This document shows, piece after piece, positions 43,494 through 52,866 of a stretch of 59,287 bases of DNA. Position numbers and translations under genes: made by a program. The notes under the pieces were generated by a model. It ran no database searches and was not told the DNA's origin. It saw nothing but the letters and a program-made list of their open reading frames with translations. Each line of letters opens with the position of its first letter. Position 1 is the first letter of the stretch. Source of the stretch: Bullifex porci (GTDB lineage Bacteria > Spirochaetota > Spirochaetia > Sphaerochaetales > Sphaerochaetaceae); assembly GCF_009695635.1 (NCBI RefSeq), contig NZ_VUNN01000016.1, positions 1 to 59,287 on the forward strand, in the 5' to 3' direction.

Positions 43494-45369
43494 TGTGAGC
43501 AAACTCTTCAACTCTATCCCATGGAACAGGAAATCCTGCTCCGTGGGAGCAAAATACACTCGATGGTGTATTTTCTAAGTCAGAAAGAGGGTCGTAGGAA
43601 ATACTATTAATTATTTCATCCTCATTATGACATCTATCATATTGTGATACTACAGTAGTTATTGTTCCTTCGCCCTTTGTATATGAGCGTAAAGTAATTG
43701 CGTAATTAAGCATTGTTGAAACTGGGCACTTACCTTCAAGAGTAATAAAGCTATCTCTAGAATCCTTTATAGTCGCATTACCACTCATCATTGTGATATC
43801 ACTTAAAAATCTACCAACACTACTTTCTGGGATTATCGCAATAAAGGAATAGATTGGTTCAAGTAATATGGACCTTGCTTTCATAAGACCATTTCTTACT
43901 GCTCTATATGTTGCTTCTCTAAAGTCACCGCCCTCTGTATGCTTTAAATGTGCTCTTCCTGCTATTAGTGTAATTTCAATATCTGTAATAGGACTTCCTG
44001 TTAATATGCCAAGGTGCTCCTTCTCTTTTAGATGAGTTAGTATTAAACGTTGCCAGTTAAGCTCTAATAGATCTGTTGGCACTAAGCTTTTAAAGGAAAG
44101 GCCACTTCCTCTAGGCGCAGGAGAAAGCTTTAAATGAACCTCTGCATAGTGCTTAAGGGGCTCAAAGTGACCAATTCCATGTGAGCTATTTTCAATAGTC
44201 TCCTTATATTTTATTTTTCCATCCTTTAATTCGATAGCAATTCCATATCGTCTTTTTATGATGTCTGTAATTATTTCCTTTTGAATTTCACCCATAAGTG
44301 AGATTCTAATTTCATCTCTATTAATTCCAAGTGAGAGCTCAGGAAGCTCCTCTTGAAGCTCACTTAGTGCTCTATAAAGCTTTGAGATATCTGTTTGGTC
44401 ACTTGCTATTACTTGGTATGTTAGAGCAGGAATAGCAGTTGGAACATATTGCATGGAGCTTCCATAGCACATCCCTGGCTTTGAATCCTTTAGCCCTACA
44501 ATTTGTACAAGCTCTCCCGCTTTAACCTCCTTAACGGTTTCAGCCTTTTCACCAGATGATACTCTAAGCTCATTAGCCTTTTCTCCACCAAGCATATCCT
44601 TAGCATGTAAAACTCCACCAGTGACCTTTAAGTGTGTAAGCCTTGCTCCTAGCTTATCACGAGAGACTCTATATACTATTCCACTAAAGCTTTCACTATA
44701 TGGCTTTGGCTCAAAATAGGTTGTAAGAATATTAATTAAATTATCAATTTCATTAAGCTTTAAGGCTGAACCAAATAGTAAAGGAAAGACCTTTCTTTCC
44801 TTTATTACTCTTTTTATATCATCAATAGTAATCTCTTTATTATCTAAATATTTCTCTGTAAGAGCGTCATCCTTTTCTGAAATATTCTCTATAAAGCCCT
44901 GTTCCTCTATGTTAGAGAAATCAATAATATTATCACTTAGGCCCTTATAAAGTGATGTTAAGAGTTGATCCTTTTCACCCTTAAACATATCTATTTTGTT
45001 AACAAATATCAGTGTTGGTATATTAGCTCTTTCTAACATTGGCCAAAGAGTTCTTGTATGAGCTTGAATTCCATCAGGGGCACTAAGCACTAATATAGCT
45101 ACATCTAATACAGAAAGAGTACGCTCCATTTCAGCTGTGAGATCAACATGTCCTGGAGTATCTAGAAGTGTTATTTTAGATGTGGCTATTGCTTCCTTCG
45201 AAAATACAGTTATACCACGCTTTCTTTCTATTACATCTGTGTCTAGGAAGGTATTTCTATCATCAACTCTTCCTAGCTTTCTTATTACTCCCATTTTATA
45301 AAGAATTGCTTCAGAGAGTGTAGTTTTTCCTGCATCTACATGTGCAACTATTCCAGTAATTAAGCTCAT
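43483..45369 (-). CDS. TetM/EF-G-like ribosomal protection GTPase
   Basis: This 628-residue translational GTPase has G1 AHVDAGKTT, G3 DTPGHVD and G4 NKIDM, and G1 begins 8 residues after the start. The domain series II-V follows that of tetracycline ribosomal protection proteins. It may displace tetracycline, or be one of the TetM-like factors of anaerobes without proven resistance; the C-terminal tip that contacts the drug site cannot be judged by eye. I start at 45369 (MSLITGIVAHVDAGKTT). It is divergent from a sugar kinase gene with a 65-bp gap. Confidence 0.88.
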   Translation of the reverse strand: MSLITGIVAHVDAGKTTLSEAILYKMGVIRKLGRVDDRNTFLDTDVIERKRGITVFSKEAIATSKITLLDTPGHVDLTAEMERTLSVLDVAILVLSAPDGIQAHTRTLWPMLERANIPTLIFVNKIDMFKGEKDQLLTSLYKGLSDNIIDFSNIEEQGFIENISEKDDALTEKYLDNKEITIDDIKRVIKERKVFPLLFGSALKLNEIDNLINILTTYFEPKPYSESFSGIVYRVSRDKLGARLTHLKVTGGVLHAKDMLGGEKANELRVSSGEKAETVKEVKAGELVQIVGLKDSKPGMCYGSSMQYVPTAIPALTYQVIASDQTDISKLYRALSELQEELPELSLGINRDEIRISLMGEIQKEIITDIIKRRYGIAIELKDGKIKYKETIENSSHGIGHFEPLKHYAEVHLKLSPAPRGSGLSFKSLVPTDLLELNWQRLILTHLKEKEHLGILTGSPITDIEITLIAGRAHLKHTEGGDFREATYRAVRNGLMKARSILLEPIYSFIAIIPESSVGRFLSDITMMSGNATIKDSRDSFITLEGKCPVSTMLNYAITLRSYTKGEGTITTVVSQYDRCHNEDEIINSISYDPLSDLENTPSSVFCSHGAGFPVPWDRVEEFAHIKL

Positions 45370-45434
45370 AATTTGAAATGATAGCATACTAAAACTATTG
45401 TTTGCACACCCACCTTGGTCGTATTATTCAACTT

Positions 45435-46304
45435 ATGAAAAAAGTACTCATTATAGGCTCCTGTACTGTTGATATCACTGTACCTCTTCCAAAGCTTCCA
45501 GCTTCTGCTGGATCTGTAAACTCTCTTCCTCATAGCTTTAGCTTAGGAGGGTGTGCCTTTAATGTTGCACGAGTACTTCACCTTTTGAAGGTTGACCATC
45601 TTCATTGCACTTCAATTGGAAGTGGAATGTATGGAGAGTTTGCTTTAAAGGAGCTAAATAGAGAGGGGATTACTCCATTTAGAGTTTCGAGTGCCCCGCA
45701 TGGAGCATGTATTTGCTTAGTAGAGGAGAGTGGAGAGAGAAGCTTTATTGCTTACCATGGAGTTGAGTATACATTTGATAACTCCTGGCTTAAGGACATT
45801 GATTTAACCTCCTTTGATAGTGTCTATATTTGCGGAATTGAAATTGAAGAGGAAAGTGGTGATAAGATTATCACATTCCTTGAAAATAATAGAAACCTAC
45901 AGATTTTCTTTTCTCCAGGCCCAAGAGTAAGCTTTATACCTAAAGATAGAGTTGAAAGAATTTTAGCATTAAACCCTATTATCCATGTAAGTGAGAGTGA
46001 GCTCTTTTCATTAGTTGATAGCAATAGCTTAGAGGATGGAGTAGGGAAATTATTTAATAAAAGTAATAATGATATTATAGTCACACTAGGAAATAAAGGT
46101 GCTCTATTATACAAAGATAAAGAGATGATATTTAAAGAGTCTTATAAAACTAACGTTGTTGATACAACCGGCGCTGGTGATTGCCATATTGGTGCATATA
46201 TCTCTTATCTTACAATGGGGCTTTCTAAGGAAGAAGCGTTAGATAGAGCAAATTATTTAGCTTCCACTGTAGTTTCTCATGAGGGGCCTGCTTTAGTTTT
46301 ATAA
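45435..46304 (+). CDS. PfkB-family carbohydrate kinase
   Basis: This 289-residue kinase of the ribokinase/PfkB group has the N-terminal SLGGCAFNVARVL and the C-terminal DTTGAGDCHIGAY motif with the catalytic Asp. The sugar or nucleoside is not predictable. The start at 45435 (MKKVLIIGSCTVDIT) fits the family; TATTAT ends 7 nt upstream, consistent with leaderless translation. Confidence 0.9.
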   Translation: MKKVLIIGSCTVDITVPLPKLPASAGSVNSLPHSFSLGGCAFNVARVLHLLKVDHLHCTSIGSGMYGEFALKELNREGITPFRVSSAPHGACICLVEESGERSFIAYHGVEYTFDNSWLKDIDLTSFDSVYICGIEIEEESGDKIITFLENNRNLQIFFSPGPRVSFIPKDRVERILALNPIIHVSESELFSLVDSNSLEDGVGKLFNKSNNDIIVTLGNKGALLYKDKEMIFKESYKTNVVDTTGAGDCHIGAYISYLTMGLSKEEALDRANYLASTVVSHEGPALVL

Positions 46305-46332
46305 GCTGCCTCATTAATGTTATGAAGCAGCT
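46304..46332. terminator. Bidirectional hairpin between convergent genes
   Basis: AGCTGC-C-TCAT pairs with ATGA-A-GCAGCT around a 7-nt loop, immediately after the sugar kinase stop and facing the end of the dehydrogenase-like gene. There is no long T tract, so it may work as a weak terminator or an RNA-stabilising hairpin. Confidence 0.5.
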
Positions 46333-46344
46333 ATTATTAAAGCA

Positions 46345-47136
46345 TTAGAAGAACTCAATTTCTGATGAAAGATTTCTAAGTAGTGCAACTACTGACCATG
46401 CAGCGATATCACTCTTTTCAGACCAGATATCAACTACAGCCTTAAGTCCATCTGTTTCAACTGTTAGTTTATGATCATCTCCTGGAAAGCTTGGAATACT
46501 TGTAATCTTTGCACTTGTATTATCTGGACCTATTGTTGATAGCGCAGTAGCAATTGCAACATTTACTTTAGTTGGAAGTAGAGAAATAGCATCCTTAGTT
46601 GTACCATTAAATACATCCTTCTCACTAGCTTGTAATTCTTCTTCATAAAGTGGTGTGTTTTTGAGTGAATTTGGACCCTTCCTTGTATGAATACCAGCTT
46701 TAATATCCTGTTTTTTTACTTCAGCCATTAGTGATATTGTTGAAAGTACATCAAAACCACCAACAGCTCCACTAGGGATATAAATCTTAGATTTTCCCTT
46801 TTTTGCACCTTCTTTACACGATTCTTTAAACTCTTCATCTGCAAAGGCTCCAATAGAAAGAGGAATTACACTGCTTCCATTTGATAGTGCCTCTACTGCA
46901 AATTCCTTTAATAGCTTTATTGAAGCTGTTTCAACTATAAAATCTGGCTTTAATGCAAGTAATGATGGAATATCTCCACAAACAGCTGCATCAATACCCT
47001 TTAAAAGCTCCATTGTATCATCGCTATTTCTTGAATATGCTCCAATTAATTTATAAGTCTTTAATAGTCCATTTCTATATGCATTAGCAACGATATTTCC
47101 AAGATGACCACAGCCTACAATTACAAAAGTCTTCAT
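46345..47136 (-). CDS. Aspartate dehydrogenase-like protein (DUF108)
   Basis: This 263-residue protein has a Rossmann start KTFVIVGCGHLGNIVANAY and the aspartate dehydrogenase domain: IPSGAVGGFDVLSTI, RKGPNSLKNTPLYEE (Lys/Asn), VNVAIATALSTIG. The family oxidises L-aspartate to iminoaspartate with NAD(P), often for NAD synthesis, or acts on related amino acids. AAGGAG lies 5 nt upstream of the start. No nadA or nadC is adjacent. Confidence 0.87.
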   Translation of the reverse strand: MKTFVIVGCGHLGNIVANAYRNGLLKTYKLIGAYSRNSDDTMELLKGIDAAVCGDIPSLLALKPDFIVETASIKLLKEFAVEALSNGSSVIPLSIGAFADEEFKESCKEGAKKGKSKIYIPSGAVGGFDVLSTISLMAEVKKQDIKAGIHTRKGPNSLKNTPLYEEELQASEKDVFNGTTKDAISLLPTKVNVAIATALSTIGPDNTSAKITSIPSFPGDDHKLTVETDGLKAVVDIWSEKSDIAAWSVVALLRNLSSEIEFF

Positions 47137-47328
47137 ACCTTCTCCTTTTTAGCTACTATGACATTTATTAATCTTTAGGGCAATTGGTATAAAAACGTTC
47201 ATAAGCTATATTATCCATACAAAAATCTTTCATTAAAAAAAATGACATATTGTGTAATTATCGGAATGATTCAAAACTTAGTCTTTGAGTTTCTTTATTT
47301 CACAGTGTATTCTTAAAAAGAGGATAAT

Positions 47329-48456
47329 ATGTACGAGAATATTGAGAAATACATTGATAAGCTAATGACAAGTGCTCCTGATATGCCACTTTGGAATATT
47401 GAATCAATTAAGCAGGGTAAGAAGCCTGCTTGGAACTATATCGATGGATGTATGACTACCTCTCTTTTAGAGATGTACAAGACAACCGGTGAAAAGAAGT
47501 ATTTAGACTTCGTTATTTCCTTTATTAGCTACTATGTTCATGATGATGGTTCTATCCTTGGCTATGAGCCAACTAAGTACTCTACAGATGATGTTTGTGA
47601 GAGTAGAATTCTCTTTGATTTATATAGCTTTACAGGTGAAGAGAAGTATTTAAAGGCAATTAAGCTTACCTATTCACAGGTAGAAAAGCATCCAAGAACT
47701 AAGGAAGGAAACTTTATCCACAAGGCTATTTATCATGACCAGATTTGGCTTGATGGACTCTTTATGATGCAGCCTTTCTATACTCGATATCAGAGTACAT
47801 TTGGTGGTAAGGATTACTCAGATATCATTAAGCAGTTTAAGAATGTAAGAGCTTTAATGTATGATGAGAAGGCAGGTCTATATTACCATGGCTATGATAG
47901 CTCAAGAACACTTTTCTGGGCCGATAAAACTACAGGTTTAAGCAAAAACTTCTGGCTTAGATCTATTGGTTGGTTCCTAGTTGGACTTGCCGATGTATAT
48001 GGCTATATAGAGGAAGATCATGTAGAGGATAGAGCTGCTATAAAAGCAATCTTTACTGAAGCTATTAATGGTATTTTACGTTACCAGGATGATGAGACTA
48101 AGATGTTCTATCAGGTTCCAAATTTCCCAAAGAGAGAGGGAAATTACATTGAAACCTCTGGCTCTGCAATGGTTTCATATGCTCTATTAAAGGGTGCAAG
48201 ACTTGGTATGCTGGATAAAGAATTTGCTGCTAAGGGTGCCGAGATCTTTAATGGTATTGTTAAAAATAAGATGAGTGCAGAAAACGGAGATCTAAACTTG
48301 AAGGATATCTGCTTAGTTGCAGGCCTTGGACCTGAGAATAATACTCGTCGTGATGGCTCCTACGAATACTATATTTCTGAGCCAATAGTAGAAAATGATG
48401 CTAAGGGTGTAGGTCCATTTATAATGGCATACACAGAGATAAAAAAACTAATGTAA
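47329..48456 (+). CDS. Glycoside hydrolase family 105 (unsaturated rhamnogalacturonyl hydrolase)
   Basis: This 375-residue (alpha/alpha)6-barrel enzyme has DQIWLDGLFMMQPFYTRY with the catalytic Asp, TGLSKNFWLRSIGWFLVGLADV, and SGSAMVSYALLKGAR, all typical of GH88/GH105. It removes unsaturated uronyl ends left by pectate or rhamnogalacturonan lyases. There is no signal peptide, so it acts on imported oligosaccharides. The AraC regulator behind it and the MFS transporter beyond probably serve the same sugar. AGAGGA precedes the ATG. Confidence 0.9.
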   Translation: MYENIEKYIDKLMTSAPDMPLWNIESIKQGKKPAWNYIDGCMTTSLLEMYKTTGEKKYLDFVISFISYYVHDDGSILGYEPTKYSTDDVCESRILFDLYSFTGEEKYLKAIKLTYSQVEKHPRTKEGNFIHKAIYHDQIWLDGLFMMQPFYTRYQSTFGGKDYSDIIKQFKNVRALMYDEKAGLYYHGYDSSRTLFWADKTTGLSKNFWLRSIGWFLVGLADVYGYIEEDHVEDRAAIKAIFTEAINGILRYQDDETKMFYQVPNFPKREGNYIETSGSAMVSYALLKGARLGMLDKEFAAKGAEIFNGIVKNKMSAENGDLNLKDICLVAGLGPENNTRRDGSYEYYISEPIVENDAKGVGPFIMAYTEIKKLM

Positions 48457-48466
48457 GCTTGTTTTT

Positions 48467-48495
48467 GAGAGGTAGAATTTCTACCTCTCTTTTTT
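48467..48495 (+). terminator. Rho-independent terminator after GH105
   Basis: A perfect 10-bp stem, GAGAGGTAGA and TCTACCTCTC, with an ATT loop is followed by a T tract. It starts 10 nt after the GH105 stop and overlaps the end of the opposing AraC gene. Confidence 0.9.
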
Positions 48496-49353
48496 GTACT
48501 CCTTAGGGCTTGTCCCAACAATTCTTTTAAATTGCTTTGCAAAGTAGCTCATATCATTAAAGCCACACTCAGAGGCTATAGTAGATATTTTCTTATCTGT
48601 AGTAATAATTAAATATCGAGCCCTATCAATTCTCTTTTTTATAACATATTGCATAGGAGAGGCTCCTACTGTTTTCTTAAAGCTTTTAAGTAATATACTT
48701 TCACTTACATTAATTAGTTTTGAAAGCTGCTCATTATTAAGCTCATCACTTAAGCTATCATCAATAAAACGTAAAACCTTCTTTATCCTCTTATAGGTTA
48801 CCTCATCATGCTTATTTATTTTTTGAATATCCTTAGTGTTTTCAGCAATTATGCGAAGTGCTTTTGTAATATGGTATCTAGCTTCATTTTCATAGTCATA
48901 GCCTTCATCTCTAATTAATGTATAGGCGCTCATCATGTTTTCAATTACAACATTCTGCCAATTAGCTTTACTGTTTAAAATAAGATATGAAAGCTTATCA
49001 TTTTCTAAAAGAGGTGCAACTATTTCATGAAAGAAGATAGTATTCTCATCACCTATTAAAGTGTAATTGAAGACTAAGGAGTTTAGCTTTCCATTTCCAC
49101 TCGCAGAGTGGAGATGACCTGAGTTAATAAATATAGCTTCTCCAATATTTAATTTAACTTCCTCTGTATCGATATGGAGAGTTAATACTCCCTCTGTGAC
49201 AATAATAAACTCAATTTCCTCATGCCAATGAACACCTACCATCTCAATTGATAGATCCTCATCGTAGCAGGCTATAGGAAAAAGAATACTTCCATGAGCC
49301 TCTAGCTCTCTTTTTGTTGAATCGGTTTTTGTAACACACCTATAATTAACCAT
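48481..49353 (-). CDS. AraC-family transcriptional regulator
   Basis: This 290-residue protein has an N-terminal cupin (VHWHEEIEFIIVTEGVLTLHID at about 38-59) and a C-terminal AraC DNA-binding domain with LSKLINVSESILLKSFKKTVG and ISTIASECGFNDMSYFAKQFKRIVGTSPKEY. It probably senses a sugar and controls the GH105 gene and the MFS gene it diverges from, separated by 72 bp. TAAAAT lies 6 nt before its ATG. Confidence 0.92.
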   Translation of the reverse strand: MVNYRCVTKTDSTKRELEAHGSILFPIACYDEDLSIEMVGVHWHEEIEFIIVTEGVLTLHIDTEEVKLNIGEAIFINSGHLHSASGNGKLNSLVFNYTLIGDENTIFFHEIVAPLLENDKLSYLILNSKANWQNVVIENMMSAYTLIRDEGYDYENEARYHITKALRIIAENTKDIQKINKHDEVTYKRIKKVLRFIDDSLSDELNNEQLSKLINVSESILLKSFKKTVGASPMQYVIKKRIDRARYLIITTDKKISTIASECGFNDMSYFAKQFKRIVGTSPKEYKKER

Positions 49354-49425
49354 ATGACGATTTTATCATATAAATTAACTTGATTAATCATATTGGTGAT
49401 AGTTTATTTATGATATTATCGCACT

Positions 49426-50577
49426 ATGACAACTATTCTATTGTTTGTTATTTATATTTCCTTTATTAGTCTTGGTCTTCCTGACTCGATCTTGGGGTCT
49501 GCTTGGCCAACAATGTATCAGGAGCTAGATGTTCCTGTTTCATATGCAGGTATTATTGCTGTTATTATCGCCTTTGGAACTATTGTTTCAAGTCTTCAAA
49601 GTGATAGACTCACCCTAAAGCTAGGACCTGGAAAGGTTACAGCTATAAGTGTTGTCTTAACAGCCTTTGCGCTATTTGGCTTTTCTATTTCATCAAGCTT
49701 TTTGATGCTTTGCTTATTTGCAATTCCATATGGCCTTGGTGCAGGTAGTGTCGATGCCTGCTTGAATAACTATGTAGCACTTCACTATAAGGGCTGGCAT
49801 ATGAGCCTTTTACATTGTATGTGGGGAGTAGGTGCAGTTACAGGACCAAATATTATGGCTTATGCATTAACTAATAATAAGGGCTGGAATTCAGGTTATT
49901 ATTATATCTCAATGCTACAAATTGGGTTAACTGCAATACTTTTATTCTCTCTTCCTCTTTGGAAAAAGAGAGAAAGAATAGTTGATGGCAGGGAGACTAA
50001 ATCCTTAAGCCTAAGAGAGGTTGTTAAAATTAAGGGAGTTAAGGAAGTTTTACTCTGTTTTCTGTGCTATTGTGGTGTTGAGCAAAGTGCAGGGCTCTGG
50101 GCAAGCTCCTACTTAAATATGTATAAGGGAGTACCTGCTGAGGAGGCTGCTCGCTATGCATCTATGTTCTTTATCGGTATAACAGTTGGTAGAGGTCTTA
50201 ATGCAATTATTGCATTAAAGCTTAAAGATAGAACGATGGTTAGAATAGGTTTAACTATCATTGCTATTGGTATTATTGTAATGATAATCCCAGCCTCATC
50301 AATAATTACATTAATTGGTCTTATACTAATTGGTCTTGGCTGTGCTCCTATTTATCCAAGCTTAATACATGCAACTCCAGACTCCTTTGGAGAGGATAAA
50401 TCACAAGCAGTAATTGGTATTCAAATGGCATTTGCATATATCGGAGTACTTGCTTTACCACCTCTATTTGGTTTTATTGCAGATTTCACAGATATATCGC
50501 TGCTTCCAGTATATATAACTATTTTATTTGTAGTAATGTTAATTTCCTTTGAGCGCTTACAGAAAAAGATTAAATAA
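49426..50577 (+). CDS. MFS transporter (sugar permease-like)
   Basis: This 383-residue, 12-helix MFS protein begins ISFISLGLPDSILGSAWPTM, as in the fucose-permease-like branch, with GLGAGSVDACLNNYVA in helix 4 and CAPIYPSLIHATPDSFG near helix 10. Beside a GH105 hydrolase and AraC regulator it probably imports unsaturated pectic oligosaccharides or a deoxysugar. TATTAT ends 6 nt before the ATG with no ribosome site. Confidence 0.88.
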   Translation: MTTILLFVIYISFISLGLPDSILGSAWPTMYQELDVPVSYAGIIAVIIAFGTIVSSLQSDRLTLKLGPGKVTAISVVLTAFALFGFSISSSFLMLCLFAIPYGLGAGSVDACLNNYVALHYKGWHMSLLHCMWGVGAVTGPNIMAYALTNNKGWNSGYYYISMLQIGLTAILLFSLPLWKKRERIVDGRETKSLSLREVVKIKGVKEVLLCFLCYCGVEQSAGLWASSYLNMYKGVPAEEAARYASMFFIGITVGRGLNAIIALKLKDRTMVRIGLTIIAIGIIVMIIPASSIITLIGLILIGLGCAPIYPSLIHATPDSFGEDKSQAVIGIQMAFAYIGVLALPPLFGFIADFTDISLLPVYITILFVVMLISFERLQKKIK

Positions 50578-50662
50578 TACTTTGTAGATACTTTCCTTAT
50601 TTTAGCAAGCTTTGAAAGGAGAGTATCTTACTATTTTCTTCTTTTGTTGGTAACCTTTAGCT

Positions 50663-51127
50663 ATGAGAAGAAAGGATAGAGAAGTTACAAATAGAGAAGA
50701 TATTCTAAGAATTATTAAAGAAGCAAAATATTTGCATCTTGCGCTCTTTGATGGGGCATACCCATATATTGTTTCATTACACTATGGCTTTACTAATGAT
50801 GATCACTTTGTGTTTTATATGCATAGTGCAAAGGAAGGTCATAAGATAGATTTAATAAAAAATAATAGTAATGCTGCAATTACTCTTGAGAGCAATGTTG
50901 TCCTCCAGGAAAGTGAAAATGCATGTGCATATACATCAACCTTTTCATCTATCTTTGCTAAGGGAGAGGTAGCTTTGGTTGAGGATTTAAATGAAAAAAG
51001 AATAGCGCTAGAGCTAATTATGGAAAACCAAAGTGGAAAGCACTTTGAAATAACAGATAGTATGTGTGACTCTGTTCATATTATTAAATTTGTTGCGAAA
51101 GAGCTAAGTGCTAAAGAGAAAAAATGA
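50663..51127 (+). CDS. Pyridoxamine 5'-phosphate oxidase-like flavoprotein (Nim-like)
   Basis: This 154-residue split-barrel protein starts RRKDREVTNREDILRIIKEAKYLHLALFD with PYIVSLHYGFTNDDHFVFYMHSAKEGHKIDLIKNN, the pattern of 5-nitroimidazole-reductase-like PPOX proteins. It probably binds FMN, and its role may be nitro-compound or quinone reduction. The next gene begins inside its last codon (overlap 51124-51127). Confidence 0.88.
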   Translation: MRRKDREVTNREDILRIIKEAKYLHLALFDGAYPYIVSLHYGFTNDDHFVFYMHSAKEGHKIDLIKNNSNAAITLESNVVLQESENACAYTSTFSSIFAKGEVALVEDLNEKRIALELIMENQSGKHFEITDSMCDSVHIIKFVAKELSAKEKK

Positions 51128-51591
51128 TAATAAGACCAATAAAAGAAAATGAGTTAAAGCAAATGGAAGGCTTCCTCTATGATGCTTTATTTGTGAGTGA
51201 AGGAGCAGAGCCCTTTCCTTTTGATATTATCTATAAAGCTGAGCTACAAGTGTACCTTAAGAATTTTGGTTCAGAGAGTAGTGATGTTTGTCTTGTAGCA
51301 GATAATGAGGGCAAATTAGTTGGTGCTGTGTGGGGAAGAATTATGAATGACTATGGGCACATAGATAATTTCACTCCATCACTTTGTATCTCAATTAAGG
51401 AGGGCTTTAGAGGTCTCGGTATTGGTACAAGCTTAATGGAAGAAATTGCTACCATTTATAGAAAAATGGGTTATAAAAGACTTTCTCTTTCATGTCAAAA
51501 AGCTAATAGAGCAGTAGGACTATATAAGAAGCTTGGCTATAGAGTATTTGAAGATAAGGGGGATGAGTTCATAATGGAGCTCGATTTATAA
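51124..51591 (+). CDS. GNAT N-acetyltransferase
   Basis: This 155-residue protein has the acetyl-CoA loop IKEGFRGLGIGTSLMEEIA at about 97-115 and the late ANRAVGLYKKLGYRVFE motif. It is translationally coupled to the PPOX gene and 2 nt before the carboxypeptidase gene, so the three form one operon. The substrate is unknown. Confidence 0.87.
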   Translation: MIIRPIKENELKQMEGFLYDALFVSEGAEPFPFDIIYKAELQVYLKNFGSESSDVCLVADNEGKLVGAVWGRIMNDYGHIDNFTPSLCISIKEGFRGLGIGTSLMEEIATIYRKMGYKRLSLSCQKANRAVGLYKKLGYRVFEDKGDEFIMELDL

Positions 51592-51593
51592 TT

Positions 51594-52628
51594 ATGAATA
51601 GAGTTAATAAAATTGCTATAGTCAGCCTTTCAAAAGGTATATTGGGTGAAGCCTTTGTAGCACATGAATTAGAGCTTGGAAAAAAGAGAATAAAAGAATT
51701 AGGTGTAGATCTTTGCTTTATGCCTAACGCTTTAAAGGGACTTGAGTATCTAGATAACCACCCTGAAGAGAGGGCTAAAGATTTACTACAGGCATTTAAG
51801 GATCCTTCTATTGATATGATCTTATGTGCTATAGGAGGTGATGATACATATCGCTTACTGCCTTATCTATTTGAAAATGATGAATTAAAAAATGCTGTCT
51901 CAGAAAAAATCTTTCTAGGGTTTTCTGACTCCACTATAAACCATTTGATGCTCAACAAAGTTGGCTTAAGAACCTTCTATGGACAAGCTTTTTTATCAGA
52001 TGTATGTGAGTTATCAAGTAGCATGCTACCTTACTCAAAAAACTATTTTAATAAGCTAATAACAACTGGAAAGATAGATAAAATAGTTCCTTCCTCCATT
52101 TGGTATGATTCAAGAGAGGACTTCAGTGCTAATGCTATAGGTACTACTATGAAAGAGCATAGTAATGAAGGCTTCATACTCCTTCAAGGCTCTTCTATAT
52201 TCTCAGGTAAGATTTTAGGAGGCTGTATCGATACTATTTACGATATCTTTGATGGTACAAGATATAAGGACTCACCTGAGCTATGTAAAAAATACTCTCT
52301 TTTCCCATCTCTTGATGAATGGAAGGGTAAGATTTTATTACTAGAGAGTAGTGAGGAGAAGGCTTCTGCTAAAAAATATCGTGATATGATTAAAGCCTTA
52401 AGTAATTATGGAATTTTTGATGTTATAAATGGTTTATTAATTGGTCAGCCAATGGATAGAACATATGAAGATGAGTATTTCGAGATTCTAAAGAGCGAGG
52501 TTGGTAATAAGAATCTTTCAATAGCTGCAAATATAAATGTTGGGCACTCAACTCCAAGATGCATAATACCTTTTGGTGTTACTGCTCATGTTGATATTTC
52601 AAAACAGGTAATAGAATTTGAATATTAA
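51594..52628 (+). CDS. LD-carboxypeptidase / MccF-like S66 serine peptidase
   Basis: This 344-residue S66-family protein has IDMILCAIGGDDTYRLLPYL, the nucleophile in LGFSDSTINHLML (S in SDST), the GGCIDTIYDIFDG stretch and a C-terminal NVGHSTPRCIIPFGV with the His. The family cleaves murein tetrapeptides, or acts in immunity by cleaving microcin C-type nucleotide-peptides (MccF). Given the exporter genes elsewhere in the window, a resistance role is possible but unproven. Confidence 0.9.
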   Translation: MNRVNKIAIVSLSKGILGEAFVAHELELGKKRIKELGVDLCFMPNALKGLEYLDNHPEERAKDLLQAFKDPSIDMILCAIGGDDTYRLLPYLFENDELKNAVSEKIFLGFSDSTINHLMLNKVGLRTFYGQAFLSDVCELSSSMLPYSKNYFNKLITTGKIDKIVPSSIWYDSREDFSANAIGTTMKEHSNEGFILLQGSSIFSGKILGGCIDTIYDIFDGTRYKDSPELCKKYSLFPSLDEWKGKILLLESSEEKASAKKYRDMIKALSNYGIFDVINGLLIGQPMDRTYEDEYFEILKSEVGNKNLSIAANINVGHSTPRCIIPFGVTAHVDISKQVIEFEY

Positions 52629-52653
52629 AATATAGATCAAAGAAAATAACTAA

Positions 52654-52693
52654 AGTTCTACTTTCCTTTAAGGTTAGTAGAACTATTTTTTTT
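52654..52693 (+). terminator. Rho-independent terminator after the S66 peptidase
   Basis: The stem AGTTCTACT/AGTAGAACT (9 bp, 13-nt loop) is followed by A and eight T. It ends the PPOX-GNAT-S66 operon. Confidence 0.9.
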
Positions 52694-52866
52694 AGGTAAT
52701 AGCAGTAGAAACACTATCTTATGGTGTCTTTTAGCTGTTAGATTCTCAAATTTACGAAAATTTAAAAGTTTTTTTGTATTACTAGTAGGAGGTAATAAAA
52801 AAAGAGAGAGTAAATTCTCGTTATACTTTCTCGCCAAATACTACATTTTCAAAAAGGATAAATATT